The notes: generated from the sequence alone by a model not told the origin. Shown: positions 1-9,453, counted from the stretch's first letter. The stretch is 64,000 nt of DNA from CBFIJI01 sp965662885 (GCA_965662885.1 CBFIJI010000001.1:62001-126000); one strand, 5' to 3'. Program-made: numbers and translations.

Positions 1-930
1 GATTTGAATATTTTCATTTAAATCATAACTTTTTCCTGTATTGACTAAAATGTATTTCTGTTTTCTTTTACGTTCTGTTTCTTGTTCTGTTCTTATGATT
101 TCTTTGAGAGGTGTTTCTAAGGAGATTATGTTTCTGCCAATGGGTTGTGATAGTCCTGTGCTTAGATTGACATATCCATTTCCTTTTTTTCCTACTTGGC
201 TAATATTGCCATTAACTCCTATAGCTAAAGGATAGCTACTAAAGAGTTCGCTACTACTGTTATATTCGTATTTATTCCCTTTTTTTAGGATGATATTAAT
301 TATTCCAGCGGATCCTCGGGCTTGATATTTTGCTCCAGGACTTGTAATAACCTCAATGCGTTCAACCATACTACTAGGAAATGTTGACAGATTTTCAGTT
401 AAACCGTTGGGTTGTCCATCAACCAATAGGGTCACGTTTTGGTCTCCTCTAATGGCTATTTGATCATTATTCACTTGAACTGAGGGTAGATTTTCCATCA
501 CTCCTGTCAAAGATGCCCCTTGTGCTGCTGGGTCTTTCGCTACATTATATACTTTTTTCCCAGGGAGTATTTGAATTGCGTTTTCTTCACCTGATACGAC
601 CACTTCCTCTAAATTTAGTGTGGTGTCAATGGAATAGATTCCAGCATTGTATTTTTTTTTCGCCTTTGTCAGGTCAAGGGTGTAGGAGCTTGTTTGAAAT
701 CCAACCACAATGATTTCCATAGTGTAATGCCCTTTTTTTAATTCAATGTTGAATTTTCCTGCTTCATCGGTCAATACTCCTTGGTAAGTGCTGTTTTCTT
801 GTTGTTTGTTTTTAAAGAGTACACTCGCATAGGGGATGTTTTCATTTTGTTTTGTTTTTACGCTTCCGCTTACGATTATTTGTTGTGAAAAGAGAAGACC
901 CGGCAGAAGGAGAAGAATTAGATGCTTCAT
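1..930 (-). CDS. TonB-dependent receptor-like outer membrane protein, N-terminal part (cut by window edge)
   Basis: The reading frame is open from an ATG at 930 down to position 1, giving 310 residues without a stop; the beta-barrel lies outside the window. Residues 1-16 look like a signal peptide ending in LLFSQ. Residues about 17-90 form a carboxypeptidase-D-regulatory-like fold (SGSVK..N.PYASVLF, then GVLTDEAGKF). A LEEVVVSG stretch follows at 107-114. Residues about 130-220 look like a plug domain, with MENLPSVQVN, IRGDQNVTLLVDG and RIEVITSPGAKYQARGSAGIIN. This order is typical of the Bacteroidota outer-membrane beta-barrel family (OMP_b-brl_3 type) rather than a classical SusC. It probably sits in the outer membrane and binds or transports an unknown ligand. 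No neighbour shows the substrate. Confidence 0.85.
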   Translation of the reverse strand, partial: MKHLILLLLPGLLFSQQIIVSGSVKTKQNENIPYASVLFKNKQQENSTYQGVLTDEAGKFNIELKKGHYTMEIIVVGFQTSSYTLDLTKAKKKYNAGIYSIDTTLNLEEVVVSGEENAIQILPGKKVYNVAKDPAAQGASLTGVMENLPSVQVNNDQIAIRGDQNVTLLVDGQPNGLTENLSTFPSSMVERIEVITSPGAKYQARGSAGIINIILKKGNKYEYNSSSELFSSYPLAIGVNGNISQVGKKGNGYVNLSTGLSQPIGRNIISLETPLKEIIRTEQETERKRKQKYILVNTGKSYDLNENIQI

Positions 931-1213
931 AGATAAGATTTGTTGTTTAATTTAAAAAGTTGAGGTCACACCATAATTTTATAGCAATGTGATCTCTTCT
1001 TTATATTCTAATATTTGGGTGGGATTTCAACAAACATACATTTTTTATAGTAAAAAGTGTACATAATTACCTTTAAATATCAAATAAATGGCTAAATGTG
1101 TTAAATAAATTTACTACTGTAAATTTTTAATCGAAATGGTATTATCTATAATTATAACAGATGATTTTTATTGCATTCTATCTATGGTTATATTTGTTTA
1201 TAACAATTTTATT

Positions 1214-2773
1214 ATGCGTTCTCTTACATCACTGTTTTACACCTTTTTCCTAATCTCCATTTGTTGTTTTAGTCAAGACAATCCAACCAAACCACAGCCA
1301 CGTATTGCAATTGCTGGTTTAGCGATAGAATCGAGTACTTTTTCTCCTGCGCAAACTGAGGAGGAAGCTTTTCATCTTAAGAAAGGGGAGGAAGTTTTTT
1401 CTTTTTATCCTTTTCTATCAACTGATTCTTCTAATCGTCAACGTGCACAATGGATACCAACCCTTCGTGGCCATGCTCTCCCAGGGGGTATCGTTACCCG
1501 TGAGGCATATGAGTCTATGGTGGGTAAAACGCTAGAGATGTTGGCAGCCAACCTGCCTTATGACGGTTTGTTTTTTGATATCCACGGAGCAATGAGTGTT
1601 GTAGGCTTGGATGATCCAGAGGGGGATTTTATTGCTCGAATTCGAGAGCTTGTTGGAACAAGCACATTAATTTCTACATCTATGGATTTACATGGAAATG
1701 TATCTTGGCGGTTAGCGAAACATACGGATTTGATTACTTGTTACCGTATGGCGCCTCATGAAGACGCTTTAGAATCGAAACAACGTGCTGTTGAAAATCT
1801 ATTGATGCGTTTAGAAAAGGGTATGGGAAAACCAAAATATAAAGCTTGGATACCAGTACCTATATTGTTACCCGGTGAAAAAACGAGTACCCGTATTGAG
1901 CCAGGGAAAAGTTTGTATGCAAAAGTAGATCCAATTACGAAACAAAATGGTGTTGACGATGCCGCTATATGGATTGGTTATGCCTGGGCTGATGAGCCAC
2001 GGAATCATGCTGTTGTTATGGTGACGGGTGATGAACGTGATCAAGTTATTGGTTCTGCCGAGTCTTTGGCCAATTCTTTTTGGGAGGTTCGTAATGCATT
2101 TGATTTTGTAGCTCCGACTACGACTTTTGATAAGAGTATGGCTTTAGCCTTGTCAAGCAATAAACGTCCCTTTATTATTAGTGACATGGGTGATAATCCA
2201 ACTGCCGGAGGTGCGGGGGATGTTACATGGACATTAGATAAAATTCTAACTCAATCGGTTTTTAAATCTAAAGCTGGTCCTTCTTTAATTTATGCTTCCA
2301 TTCCTGGGCCTGACTTGGTGGAAGAGGCGGTTAAAGCAGGTATAGGTTCTGAAGTTAGTGCTTATGTCGGCGCAGCTATTGATGCACGTTATGCTCCTCC
2401 TGTTTTGTTAACAGGAAAGGTTACAGCGATACATCATGGGGATGTACATGCAGAAACTGAAGTGGTGGTTGAAACGGGTAGTGTGTCCGTAATTGTCACT
2501 AAAAAGCGGAAACCTTATCATAAAGAAATTGATTTTACCCGTTTAGGACTTAGTCCTCGAAATTCGGACATTGTTGTTGTTAAGATAGGTTATTTGGTTC
2601 CTGAACTTTATGATATGCGTGCGGATTGGATCATGGCTTTAACTCCTGGTGGGGTTGATCAGGACTTAGAACGTTTGAATCACCAGCGAATTATTCGTCC
2701 GATGTTTCCTTTAGATACTGATTTTAACCCCGATTTATCTGCACGATTGGTGCCTTTATCTGATTCATTTTAA
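1214..2773 (+). CDS. Secreted M81-family metallopeptidase-like protein (MlrC-like)
   Basis: A 519-residue protein. I chose the ATG at 1214 because it opens directly into a signal peptide (MRSLTSLFYTFFLISICCFSQ). An in-frame ATG at 1136 would add 26 residues in front of the signal. The N-terminal domain has the expected signatures: IAIAGLAIESSTFSP near 31-45, DGLFFDIHGAM, SMDLHGNVS and CYRMAPHED, whose Asp/His residues are the likely metal ligands. The C-terminal half carries DMGDNPTAGGAGDVTW, typical of the MlrC C-terminal domain. MlrC was first described in microcystin degradation, but most family members have unknown substrates, so only a metal-dependent hydrolase role is supported. It stands alone and is followed by a strong terminator. 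Confidence 0.85.
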   Translation: MRSLTSLFYTFFLISICCFSQDNPTKPQPRIAIAGLAIESSTFSPAQTEEEAFHLKKGEEVFSFYPFLSTDSSNRQRAQWIPTLRGHALPGGIVTREAYESMVGKTLEMLAANLPYDGLFFDIHGAMSVVGLDDPEGDFIARIRELVGTSTLISTSMDLHGNVSWRLAKHTDLITCYRMAPHEDALESKQRAVENLLMRLEKGMGKPKYKAWIPVPILLPGEKTSTRIEPGKSLYAKVDPITKQNGVDDAAIWIGYAWADEPRNHAVVMVTGDERDQVIGSAESLANSFWEVRNAFDFVAPTTTFDKSMALALSSNKRPFIISDMGDNPTAGGAGDVTWTLDKILTQSVFKSKAGPSLIYASIPGPDLVEEAVKAGIGSEVSAYVGAAIDARYAPPVLLTGKVTAIHHGDVHAETEVVVETGSVSVIVTKKRKPYHKEIDFTRLGLSPRNSDIVVVKIGYLVPELYDMRADWIMALTPGGVDQDLERLNHQRIIRPMFPLDTDFNPDLSARLVPLSDSF

Positions 2774-2870
2774 GCTTTTATTTACTTTTTGTACTCTTTT
2801 TAAGTGTGATAAAAGCGACTTGAATAGATTTTTGTAAAGGTTTAAGACTATTTTCTAGTTTAAAAATATA

Positions 2871-3024
2871 GGGCTAAAATGTCAAAACCCCTCTTGATTA
2901 CTATCAAGAGGGGTTTTTAGTATCGATTATGAATACTTGTTTATGGTTGATTGCAATTTACAAGTTATTTTTTAATACGCAATACAAAATTAAAATTTGT
3001 TTATTCTTAATATAGATTAATAAA
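2871..3024. repeat. Direct repeat, copy 1 (contains intact terminator hairpin)
   Basis: Starts at GGGCTAAAATGTCAAAACCC and ends at TATAGATTAATAAA. It shares long blocks with copy 2 at 3109-3262, including TCGATTATGAATACTTGT, TTATGGTTGATTGCAATTTA and TTCTTAATATAGATTAATAAA. A second inverted repeat, ACTTGT...ACAAGT, is kept in both copies. Confidence 0.8.
2884..2918 (+). terminator. Strong intrinsic terminator after the MlrC-like gene
   Basis: A perfect 15-bp stem (AAAACCCCTCTTGAT at 2884-2898, its complement at 2903-2917) with loop TACT is followed by T residues on the plus strand. It lies 110 bp after the MlrC-like stop. The A-run on the other side would let it work in both directions. Confidence 0.85.
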
Positions 3025-3108
3025 TCTTTTTAAATCATTTTTTTTCTAAATCGTCTACTTTTTCAAATTGAAATGATTTTTCTTTCGTTTTTATGGACCT
3101 AATATTTA

Positions 3109-3262
3109 GGGCTTAAAAGTCAAAACCCCCCGTGAACGCTGTCAAGAAGGGTTTTTAAGATCGATTATGAATACTTGTTTATGGTTGATTGCAATTTACA
3201 AGTATTATTTTAATATATATTACAAAATGGATTTTTATTTATTCTTAATATAGATTAATAAA
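3109..3262. repeat. Direct repeat, copy 2 (decayed terminator hairpin)
   Basis: Second copy, offset by about 238 bp. Its GC hairpin (3122-3155) keeps only the outer 7 bp and a few inner pairs of the 15-bp perfect stem in copy 1. The downstream ACTTGT...ACAAGT arms are longer here (AATACTTGT / ACAAGTATT). Confidence 0.8.
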
Positions 3263-3302
3263 ATGATTTTTTTTTGATTTTTAAGAACCGCCTTTTCTCA
3301 AT

Positions 3303-3340
3303 TAAAAAAAATAAAACCTCCTAAAGCAATTTAGGAGGTT
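3303..3340 (-). terminator. Orphan minus-strand terminator
   Basis: An 11-bp perfect stem (AACCTCCTAAA / TTTAGGAGGTT, 3315-3325 and 3330-3340) is followed on the minus strand by TTTATTTTTTTTAA. No protein gene lies upstream on that strand in the 300 bp to 3641. Confidence 0.6.
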
Positions 3341-3478
3341 ATAAAAACAAAAAAACCAAACAATTTTAATAATGAATTTTTAATTCATTAAGCAATTATG
3401 ATATTTTAAACATCTAGTGTATTCTTTGATCACAACTTAAATTAGAGTATTATAATATAAAAAGACGCTAATTAAATA
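3303..3478 (-). ncRNA. Candidate small RNA ending at the orphan terminator
   Basis: A sequence matching the flavobacterial -7 element TAnnTTTG (TAAATTTG) lies on the minus strand at 3484-3491. A strong intrinsic terminator follows about 150-180 bases downstream, and no ORF longer than a few codons lies between. No clear -33 TTG is visible, and TAnnTTTG is common by chance in such AT-rich DNA, so this is a weak prediction. It does not fold like 6S RNA as far as I can see. Confidence 0.25.
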
Positions 3479-3641
3479 TTATTCAAATTTAGCTTCTTTT
3501 TATCTTTTTTTATTTAACGCTTTTACCCATTAAGTGTACTAAATTATCCAATATTAATATTTATTTATTAATATAGTTAATAATATTTATTTCTTTAATA
3601 TATTGTTAGATAATTAACAAACATATTTATTTGTTTTTATA

Positions 3642-4505
3642 ATGAAAACAGTTGCTAATTTTGAGTCTATTCTCAATCCACTAGGGCACTCCTTTACCTA
3701 TCATGTTTTTGATCATGAAAACCCAAATGATGCCAACAGCTTTTGGCATTACCATCCAGAGATTGAGTTAGTTTATATTAGCGGAGGAAGTGGTAAACGA
3801 CAAATTGGGATGCATCTGTCTAATTATTTTGATGGAGATTTAATTTTAATTGGTTCTCAAGTTCCTCATAGTGGATTCACAGAATCCTTTTCTGATTTTA
3901 GAAAAGAGATTGTTATTCAGTTTAAACCAGATTTTTTGGGCAATGCTATTAGTAACGTTCATGAGTTTAAACTTATTTCTTCATTATTTGAACGTGCAAA
4001 ACAAGGTGTCGTTTTCAGTGGCGAAATTAAAAAGGATGTAGGGCTTAGAATGGAAGGTATTCAATTTGAAAACCAACTTGAACGCCTTCTGACATTGATT
4101 AAAATTTTAAATGATCTTGCTCTTTCAAATGAACGAACTCTACTGAATGCGGAAAGTTATTCCTTGTCCACGAATTTTAAAGACAACGAGCGCATTAAAC
4201 TCATCTTTAATTATATCCGTCAAAATTTTTCAAGGGAGGTTTCTTTACCTGACATTGCTAGTATCATTCATATGACGCCCCAATCCTTTTGTCGTTTCTT
4301 TAAGAAAAGTACTAAAAAAACTTTTGTTCAATTTTTAAATGAATACCGTATGAATCATGCCATTAAGCTTTTGATTGATACAGATTTAGACATCAAGACC
4401 ATTTGTTACGAAACAGGGTTTAACAACCTATCAAATTTCTTTCGCGTGTTTAAAAGAACAACAGGTTTTACACCTGAGGCCTACCGAAAAAATTTAACCA
4501 CTTAA
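3642..4505 (+). CDS. AraC-family transcriptional regulator with cupin sensor
   Basis: A 287-residue protein. The N-terminal half is a cupin-like ligand-binding domain with SFWHYHPEIELVYISGGSG near residues 33-51 and GDLILIGSQVPHSGF near 65-79. The C-terminal 100 residues hold the double helix-turn-helix of the AraC/XylS family: SLPDIASIIHMTPQSFCRFFKK, then IKTICYETGFNNLSNFFRVFKR and TGFTPEAYR. Regulators of this type usually sense sugars or small metabolites. The gene stands alone, with the converging UDP-xylose synthase on one side and a long gap on the other, so its targets cannot be named from position. Confidence 0.9.
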   Translation: MKTVANFESILNPLGHSFTYHVFDHENPNDANSFWHYHPEIELVYISGGSGKRQIGMHLSNYFDGDLILIGSQVPHSGFTESFSDFRKEIVIQFKPDFLGNAISNVHEFKLISSLFERAKQGVVFSGEIKKDVGLRMEGIQFENQLERLLTLIKILNDLALSNERTLLNAESYSLSTNFKDNERIKLIFNYIRQNFSREVSLPDIASIIHMTPQSFCRFFKKSTKKTFVQFLNEYRMNHAIKLLIDTDLDIKTICYETGFNNLSNFFRVFKRTTGFTPEAYRKNLTT

Positions 4506-4672
4506 TCTTCTCTGGTGTTTTTTTAAGGAGATTTTAAAGATTTTTCTCCAATGACTTAAACCTTAGTGTGGTTTTTCCTTTTTGGATGCTTCCATAGGCT
4601 TTACAACCATTTATTACTTTGATTTGATGTTGGTAGTGAATCAAATAACAATAAAAGTTGTCGTTTATTGAA

Positions 4673-5608
4673 TTATAGAATTCCGTCAAAGTAGGCAATG
4701 GTTTTTACCAAACCTTCTTTGAGTTGTATTTTAGGTTCCCAACCGTTCAATTTTTCATAGGCCAAATTGATGTCAGGTTGTCGTTGTTTCGGATCGTCTT
4801 TTGGCATGGGCATATGAATTAATTTTGATTTTGAACCTGTCAATTCCAATACTGTTTTTGCCAATTCTAGCATCGTAAATTCATTGGGGTTTCCAATATT
4901 TACAGGGCCTAAAAACTCCGGTTCTGAGTTCATCATTCGTATTGTACCTTCTACGAGATCGTCAATATATTGAAACGAACGTGTTTGCATACCGTCGCCA
5001 AAAATGGTAATGTCTTCCCCTTTTAAAGCTTGAACGATAAAGTTGGAAACTACTCGCCCATCGTCAAGATTCATGTTCGGACCAAAGGTGTTAAAAATAC
5101 GTATGATTTTTATGGCAACATTGTTTTGATTATAGTAATCCATAAATAAGGTTTCCGCACACCGCTTTCCTTCATCATAACAGGAGCGAATACCAATTGG
5201 GTTAACATGTCCCCAATAATCTTCTGTTTGTGGGTGGACTTGTGGGTCTCCATAAATTTCACTTGTACTAGCTTGTAATACCTTGGCTTTTACTCTTTTG
5301 GCCAATCCTAACACATTGATGGCTCCCATCACAGAGGTCTTAATGGTTTTAATCGCATTGTATTGGTAGTGCACGGGAGAGGCTGGACAGGCCATATTAT
5401 AGATTTCATCAACTTCCGCATAATAAGGTTCAGTGATGTCATGCCGTACCGTTTCAAAATAGGGGTTGTCCAATAATTCTACGATATTTTTTTTATTTCC
5501 CGTAAAGTAGTTATCCAAAGAAATTACTTCATTTCCTTCATTAAGTAAACGTTTGCATAAATGTGATCCTACAAATCCTGCACCTCCTGTTACTAAAATC
5601 TTTTTCAT
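4673..5608 (-). CDS. UDP-glucuronate decarboxylase (UDP-xylose synthase), SDR family
   Basis: A 311-residue extended short-chain dehydrogenase. The NAD-binding GGAGFVG is at 8-14, [12 protein letters not shown] near 71-82, and the catalytic YDEGK at 144-148; the latter two are characteristic of UDP-xylose synthases. It should convert UDP-glucuronate to UDP-xylose through a keto intermediate in the cytoplasm. The UDP-glucuronate would come from the UDP-glucose dehydrogenase at 10033-11445 on the same strand. A 289-bp gap separates it from cysQ, so it may have its own promoter. It closes the minus-strand nucleotide-sugar block. Confidence 0.9.
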   Translation of the reverse strand: MKKILVTGGAGFVGSHLCKRLLNEGNEVISLDNYFTGNKKNIVELLDNPYFETVRHDITEPYYAEVDEIYNMACPASPVHYQYNAIKTIKTSVMGAINVLGLAKRVKAKVLQASTSEIYGDPQVHPQTEDYWGHVNPIGIRSCYDEGKRCAETLFMDYYNQNNVAIKIIRIFNTFGPNMNLDDGRVVSNFIVQALKGEDITIFGDGMQTRSFQYIDDLVEGTIRMMNSEPEFLGPVNIGNPNEFTMLELAKTVLELTGSKSKLIHMPMPKDDPKQRQPDINLAYEKLNGWEPKIQLKEGLVKTIAYFDGIL

Positions 5609-5897
5609 TATTTTATTTTAATTATTTGAATTGATATGGTATATCCTACAATTTAATTCTAGTTTGTTTAAAAAGTGAGGATTTAGTACTTGACAACGTT
5701 TGTGCCGATTTTAATCCCCTCTTTATATGATAGTTTATTGATAATGAAAATAGGTTATTTTTTTTGTTTTAAGATATAATCCCTTTGAAAACCTTAAAAT
5801 AGAGTTTTTGACGATGGTTTGAATCCATTGTCTTAATTATAAGAACTTATTATTTATAAATAACTTAGTCAATTTGGTTATAAATTAATTTGGAAAA

Positions 5898-6686
5898 CTA
5901 GTGTACAAGAAACCAATTATTTAATAATTTTTTTCTGTTATACAACATGGGACTTTTACTTTCCCAATCCATGACTTCAAAACCTGCATGTTCACAAATG
6001 GCCTGACCAGCAGCCGTATCCCATTCCATGGTTGGTGCAAAACGTGGATAACAATCCGCTTGTCCTTCAGCAACCATACAGAGTTTTAAAGAACTGCCCT
6101 TGGATATTAAGTTTACAGTCCCGTGGATGTCTCTCATTTCTTGTACATAATTTTCTGTTTCAGGGGACATATGTGAACGGCTAGCTACTATAGTAAACGT
6201 ACTATCTTCTCGTGTAAAGGGGATTTTAGCGGCGCTAGTAAGCAATGTTTCTATATGAAAACGGTCTAATTCTACGGATACTTTAAAAGCGCCATGTTCT
6301 TTACTTGAAAAATATAATTCACCACTTGCAGGAACAAAAATGACTCCAATAAGCGGCTGTTGATTTTCAATTAAAGCAATATTTACGGTAAACTCTCCAT
6401 TGCGTTTAATAAATTCTTTGGTACCGTCAATAGGATCAACAATCCAAAGGCGATCCCAACTTTTTCGTTCCTCGTAGGCAATTGCCTTCCCTTCTTCGGA
6501 TAAGATGGGGATCTCAGTTTTTTCTAAAAACGAAACTATTTTATGATGGGAGGCAATATCAGCTTTTGTTAATGGAGAATTATCTCCTTTAAGTTCTACA
6601 TCAAAATCTCCAGAGTGGTAAATTTCAAGAATCGCTTTGCCAGCTTCTAAAGCAGCATGGATTGCGGTTTTCAGTAATTCGCTCAT
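5898..6686 (-). CDS. cysQ: 3'(2'),5'-bisphosphate nucleotidase CysQ
   Basis: A 262-residue member of the inositol-monophosphatase-like family. Metal-binding signatures are the EE pair at 64-65, DPIDGTKEF at 84-92 and WDTAAGQAI in the C-terminal part. CysQ removes the 3'-phosphate from PAP, the by-product left when PAPS donates sulfate (also to PAPS reductase), and so keeps PAP from accumulating. The gene begins one base after the cysN stop and is the last of the cys operon. Pairing with cysC but not with cysH suggests PAP generated by sulfotransferases. Confidence 0.92.
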   Translation of the reverse strand: MSELLKTAIHAALEAGKAILEIYHSGDFDVELKGDNSPLTKADIASHHKIVSFLEKTEIPILSEEGKAIAYEERKSWDRLWIVDPIDGTKEFIKRNGEFTVNIALIENQQPLIGVIFVPASGELYFSSKEHGAFKVSVELDRFHIETLLTSAAKIPFTREDSTFTIVASRSHMSPETENYVQEMRDIHGTVNLISKGSSLKLCMVAEGQADCYPRFAPTMEWDTAAGQAICEHAGFEVMDWESKSPMLYNRKKLLNNWFLVH

Positions 6687-6687
6687 A

Positions 6688-7944
6688 CTAGATAATCATT
6701 CCCGCTCCAATGGTTTCATTGGTTTGTTCATCAATCAGAATCAAACTTCCTGTTTGTCGGTTTCGTTTATAGGGATCATATAACATGGGCTTTGAAGATC
6801 GTATTTTTATCCGCGCAATTTCATTCATCGCAATCTCAGCAACCCCTTCAATCCGGTGTAGCGTATTGATATCCACTTTATAGTTTAATTCCTTAACCAT
6901 TGCCACACTTTCATTGGTGGTATGTTTGATCACGACTTTGGTTCTCGCTTGCAGTGGTTTTTGACTCATCCAAGTCACTAAAACATCTAAATCTTGCCCT
7001 ACTTCAGGGACATTATTTTCACGAACAATCATGTCACCACGGCTATTATCAATTTCATCCTCTAAGGTCATCGTCACAGACATAGGGGCAAAGGCTTCTG
7101 AAATTTGTTCTCCGTTTAATTCTATCGTTTTAATGGTTGAGATAAAACCAGAGGGTAATGATTTTACTTTATCTCCAGGTTTAAACACGCCTCCTTCAAT
7201 ACGTCCTGCAAAACCTCTAAAGTCTTGATTTTCTAAAGTATGAGGTCGAATCACAGATTGAATGGGGAAACGACAATCCACATGATTGTAATCGCTAGAG
7301 ATATGAACGTTTTCTAAGTGGTACATCAAGGTACTTCCTTCATACCAATCCATATTTTCAGATCGATTCACGACATTGTCTCCAACTAAAGCTGAAATGG
7401 GGATAAACTGAACATCTTTAATTTCTAATTTGGAAGAGAAGGCCTTAAAATCAGCTACAATTTTATCGTACACTTCTTGACTATAATCCACCAAATCCAT
7501 TTTATTGATACATACAATTGCATGCGGAATACGAAGTAATGAGGCAATAAAGGAGTGGCGATGGGTTTGTTCCAACATCCCCTTTCGCGCATCTATTAGG
7601 ATGATGGCTAAATTAGCCGTGGAAGCCCCAGTCACCATATTTCGGGTATATTGGATATGCCCAGGTGTATCTGCAATAATAAATTTTCTTTTCGGTGTTG
7701 CAAAGTAACGATAGGCCACATCAATAGTTATGCCTTGCTCTCTTTCTGATTTTAGACCATCTGTTAGAAGTGATAAATCAACATAGTCAAAGCCTTTATT
7801 TTTACTCGACTCCTCTACTGCATCCAATTGATCTTGAAAAATAGACTTACTGTCATATAAAAGTCGACCGATTAATGTACTTTTTCCGTCATCTACACTT
7901 CCAGCAGTAGTAAAACGTAATAATTCGATATCTTGATATTCCAT
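6688..7944 (-). CDS. cysN: Sulfate adenylyltransferase subunit 1 (GTPase) CysN
   Basis: A 418-residue EF-Tu-like GTPase. The P-loop GSVDDGKST is at 15-23, DTPGH near 92 and NKMD in the G domain, with beta-barrel domains after that. I placed the start at the ATG at 7944 (MEYQDIELLRF), 13 bases after the cysD stop. A longer frame running back to 8061 overlaps cysD by about 100 bases and its extra residues do not look like CysN. With CysD it forms ATP sulfurylase, making APS from ATP and sulfate at the cost of GTP. No APS kinase domain is fused; the kinase is the separate cysC. Confidence 0.95.
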   Translation of the reverse strand: MEYQDIELLRFTTAGSVDDGKSTLIGRLLYDSKSIFQDQLDAVEESSKNKGFDYVDLSLLTDGLKSEREQGITIDVAYRYFATPKRKFIIADTPGHIQYTRNMVTGASTANLAIILIDARKGMLEQTHRHSFIASLLRIPHAIVCINKMDLVDYSQEVYDKIVADFKAFSSKLEIKDVQFIPISALVGDNVVNRSENMDWYEGSTLMYHLENVHISSDYNHVDCRFPIQSVIRPHTLENQDFRGFAGRIEGGVFKPGDKVKSLPSGFISTIKTIELNGEQISEAFAPMSVTMTLEDEIDNSRGDMIVRENNVPEVGQDLDVLVTWMSQKPLQARTKVVIKHTTNESVAMVKELNYKVDINTLHRIEGVAEIAMNEIARIKIRSSKPMLYDPYKRNRQTGSLILIDEQTNETIGAGMII

Positions 7945-7957
7945 TTCGTTGTTTTTT

Positions 7958-8863
7958 TTAAAAATAACCCTGTTTTTTTCGGTCTTCCATAGCGGTTTCC
8001 GCACGTTTATCATCGGCACGTCCACCCCGTTCTGTGGTTCGTGTTGTTGCAATCTCTTCAATAATTTTTTTCAAATCATCAGCATCAGACTCCACAGCTC
8101 CGGTAATGGGCATATCCCCACACGTACGGTAACGAATGGTCATATTGACGACTTCTTCTCCAGGTTTTAGTTTAATGTACTCCGAGTTGGCTAAAATCAC
8201 ACCATCTCTAACAACACAATCCCTTTGATGAGAGAAATAAAGCATTGGAAGCTCAATTTGTTCTAGTTTGATGTATTCCCAAACATCCATCTCTGTCCAA
8301 TTGGAAATTGGAAATACCCGGAAATGTTCTCCATAGTTTTTTCTACCATTAAAAAGGTTCCACAATTCTGGGCGTTGATTTTTTGGATCCCATTGACCGA
8401 ATTCATCTCGATGTGAAAAGAAACGCTCTTTGGCACGTGCTTTTTCTTCATCTCGGCGGGCACCCCCCATAGCAGCATCTACTTTATGATCTTCTAAGGT
8501 GTCTAAAAGGGATACGATTTGCAATGCATTTCTTGAGGCGTCAGCCCCAGTTTCTTCCTTTGCACGACCTTTATCAATTGCTTCTTGAACGGAACCTACT
8601 ATCAGCTTTACCCCTAATTTTTCAACCAATGCATCTCGAAATTCTATTGTTTCAGGGAAGTTATGCCCTGTATCTATGTGAATTAGAGGGAAGGGTATTT
8701 TTGCTGGGTAAAAGGCTTTTTTAGCAAGGTGAGTTAGTAAGATGGAATCTTTACCTCCTGAAAACAAGAGTACAGGGTTTTCAAATTGTGCAGCAATTTC
8801 TCTAATTACAAAGATTGCTTCAGACTCCAATTCACGTAAGTGATTAATGACGTAGTTACTCAT
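7958..8863 (-). CDS. cysD: Sulfate adenylyltransferase subunit 2 CysD
   Basis: A 301-residue ATP-pyrophosphatase-fold protein, the usual length for CysD. The PP-loop SGGKDS is at 35-40. PFPLIHIDTGHNFPETIEFRD, MGGARRDEEKARAKERFFS and YRTCGDMPITG are all family hallmarks. It is the catalytic subunit of ATP sulfurylase and acts with CysN. Its start overlaps the end of cysC by four bases, which suggests translational coupling. Confidence 0.95.
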   Translation of the reverse strand: MSNYVINHLRELESEAIFVIREIAAQFENPVLLFSGGKDSILLTHLAKKAFYPAKIPFPLIHIDTGHNFPETIEFRDALVEKLGVKLIVGSVQEAIDKGRAKEETGADASRNALQIVSLLDTLEDHKVDAAMGGARRDEEKARAKERFFSHRDEFGQWDPKNQRPELWNLFNGRKNYGEHFRVFPISNWTEMDVWEYIKLEQIELPMLYFSHQRDCVVRDGVILANSEYIKLKPGEEVVNMTIRYRTCGDMPITGAVESDADDLKKIIEEIATTRTTERGGRADDKRAETAMEDRKKQGYF

Positions 8864-9453
8864 TTTTTTAGTTTTTTTGTAATGAATTCTATAATTATTT
8901 TGACAGATGCTGTTACTGTTTTTCCATCAGTTATTATTTCTAAATCAGGTTTTATAGGAGGCTCATAGGGTGCTGAGATTCCAGTCATATTCTTGATTTC
9001 ACCAGTACGAGCTTTTTTATATAAGCCTTTAACGTCGCGACGTTCACATTCTTCAAGGGAGGTATTCACATAAATTTCAATAAAATGATCAGCACCTACA
9101 ATTGATTTTATTTTTTCACGATCATTGCGATAGGGAGAAACGAATGCGGCAAGTGTAATTATTCCAGCATCAACCATCAAATTTCCAATTTCAGCAATTC
9201 GTCGTATGTTTTCTGTTCGATCCTCAGGAGAAAAGCTCAAATCCTTGTTGATCCCTTGGCGAATATTATCTCCATCCAACACATAAGTTGAAAAGCCTTT
9301 TTTTTGAAGTTCAACTTCAACCAAGTTCGCCAATGTGGATTTTCCAGAACCGGATAAACCGGTAAACCATAATAAATAGGCTTTATGACCGTGCTTAGCT
9401 TCACGATCAGCCTTATTGATTTTGTAATCCTGAATTACTGTGTTCAAACTCAT
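8860..9453 (-). CDS. cysC: Adenylyl-sulfate kinase CysC
   Basis: A 197-residue P-loop kinase. The Walker A motif GLSGSGKST is at 32-40, followed by VLDGDNIRQGINKDLSF, RTENIRRIAEIG and FVSPYRNDR, all diagnostic for APS kinase. It phosphorylates APS to PAPS. It overlaps cysD by four bases and the upstream DUF2061 gene by four bases, so the three genes are probably translated in a coupled way. Without cysH nearby, its product PAPS is more likely a donor for sulfotransferases than an intermediate of cysteine synthesis. Confidence 0.95.
   Translation of the reverse strand: MSLNTVIQDYKINKADREAKHGHKAYLLWFTGLSGSGKSTLANLVEVELQKKGFSTYVLDGDNIRQGINKDLSFSPEDRTENIRRIAEIGNLMVDAGIITLAAFVSPYRNDREKIKSIVGADHFIEIYVNTSLEECERRDVKGLYKKARTGEIKNMTGISAPYEPPIKPDLEIITDGKTVTASVKIIIEFITKKLKK

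Larger units (their letters stand above)
2774..3641. other. 868-bp intergenic region with duplicated element and three hairpins
   Basis: There is no convincing protein-coding frame. The stretch holds a perfect terminator after the MlrC-like gene, an imperfect direct repeat of about 153 bp (2871-3024 and 3109-3262), a third hairpin at 3315-3340 that faces the minus strand, and a small inverted repeat (TAATGAATT / AATTCATTA) at 3370-3390. The rest is very AT-rich. Confidence 0.7.

Noticed and set aside
4556..4578. Weak hairpin (AAACC...GGTTT) between the AraC and UDP-xylose synthase genes
   Set aside because: Only a 5-bp stem; not convincing as a terminator.
7945..8061. An extended N-terminus for CysN
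   Set aside because: It overlaps cysD by about 100 bases and the extra residues do not resemble CysN; the ATG at 7944 gives a normal-length protein.
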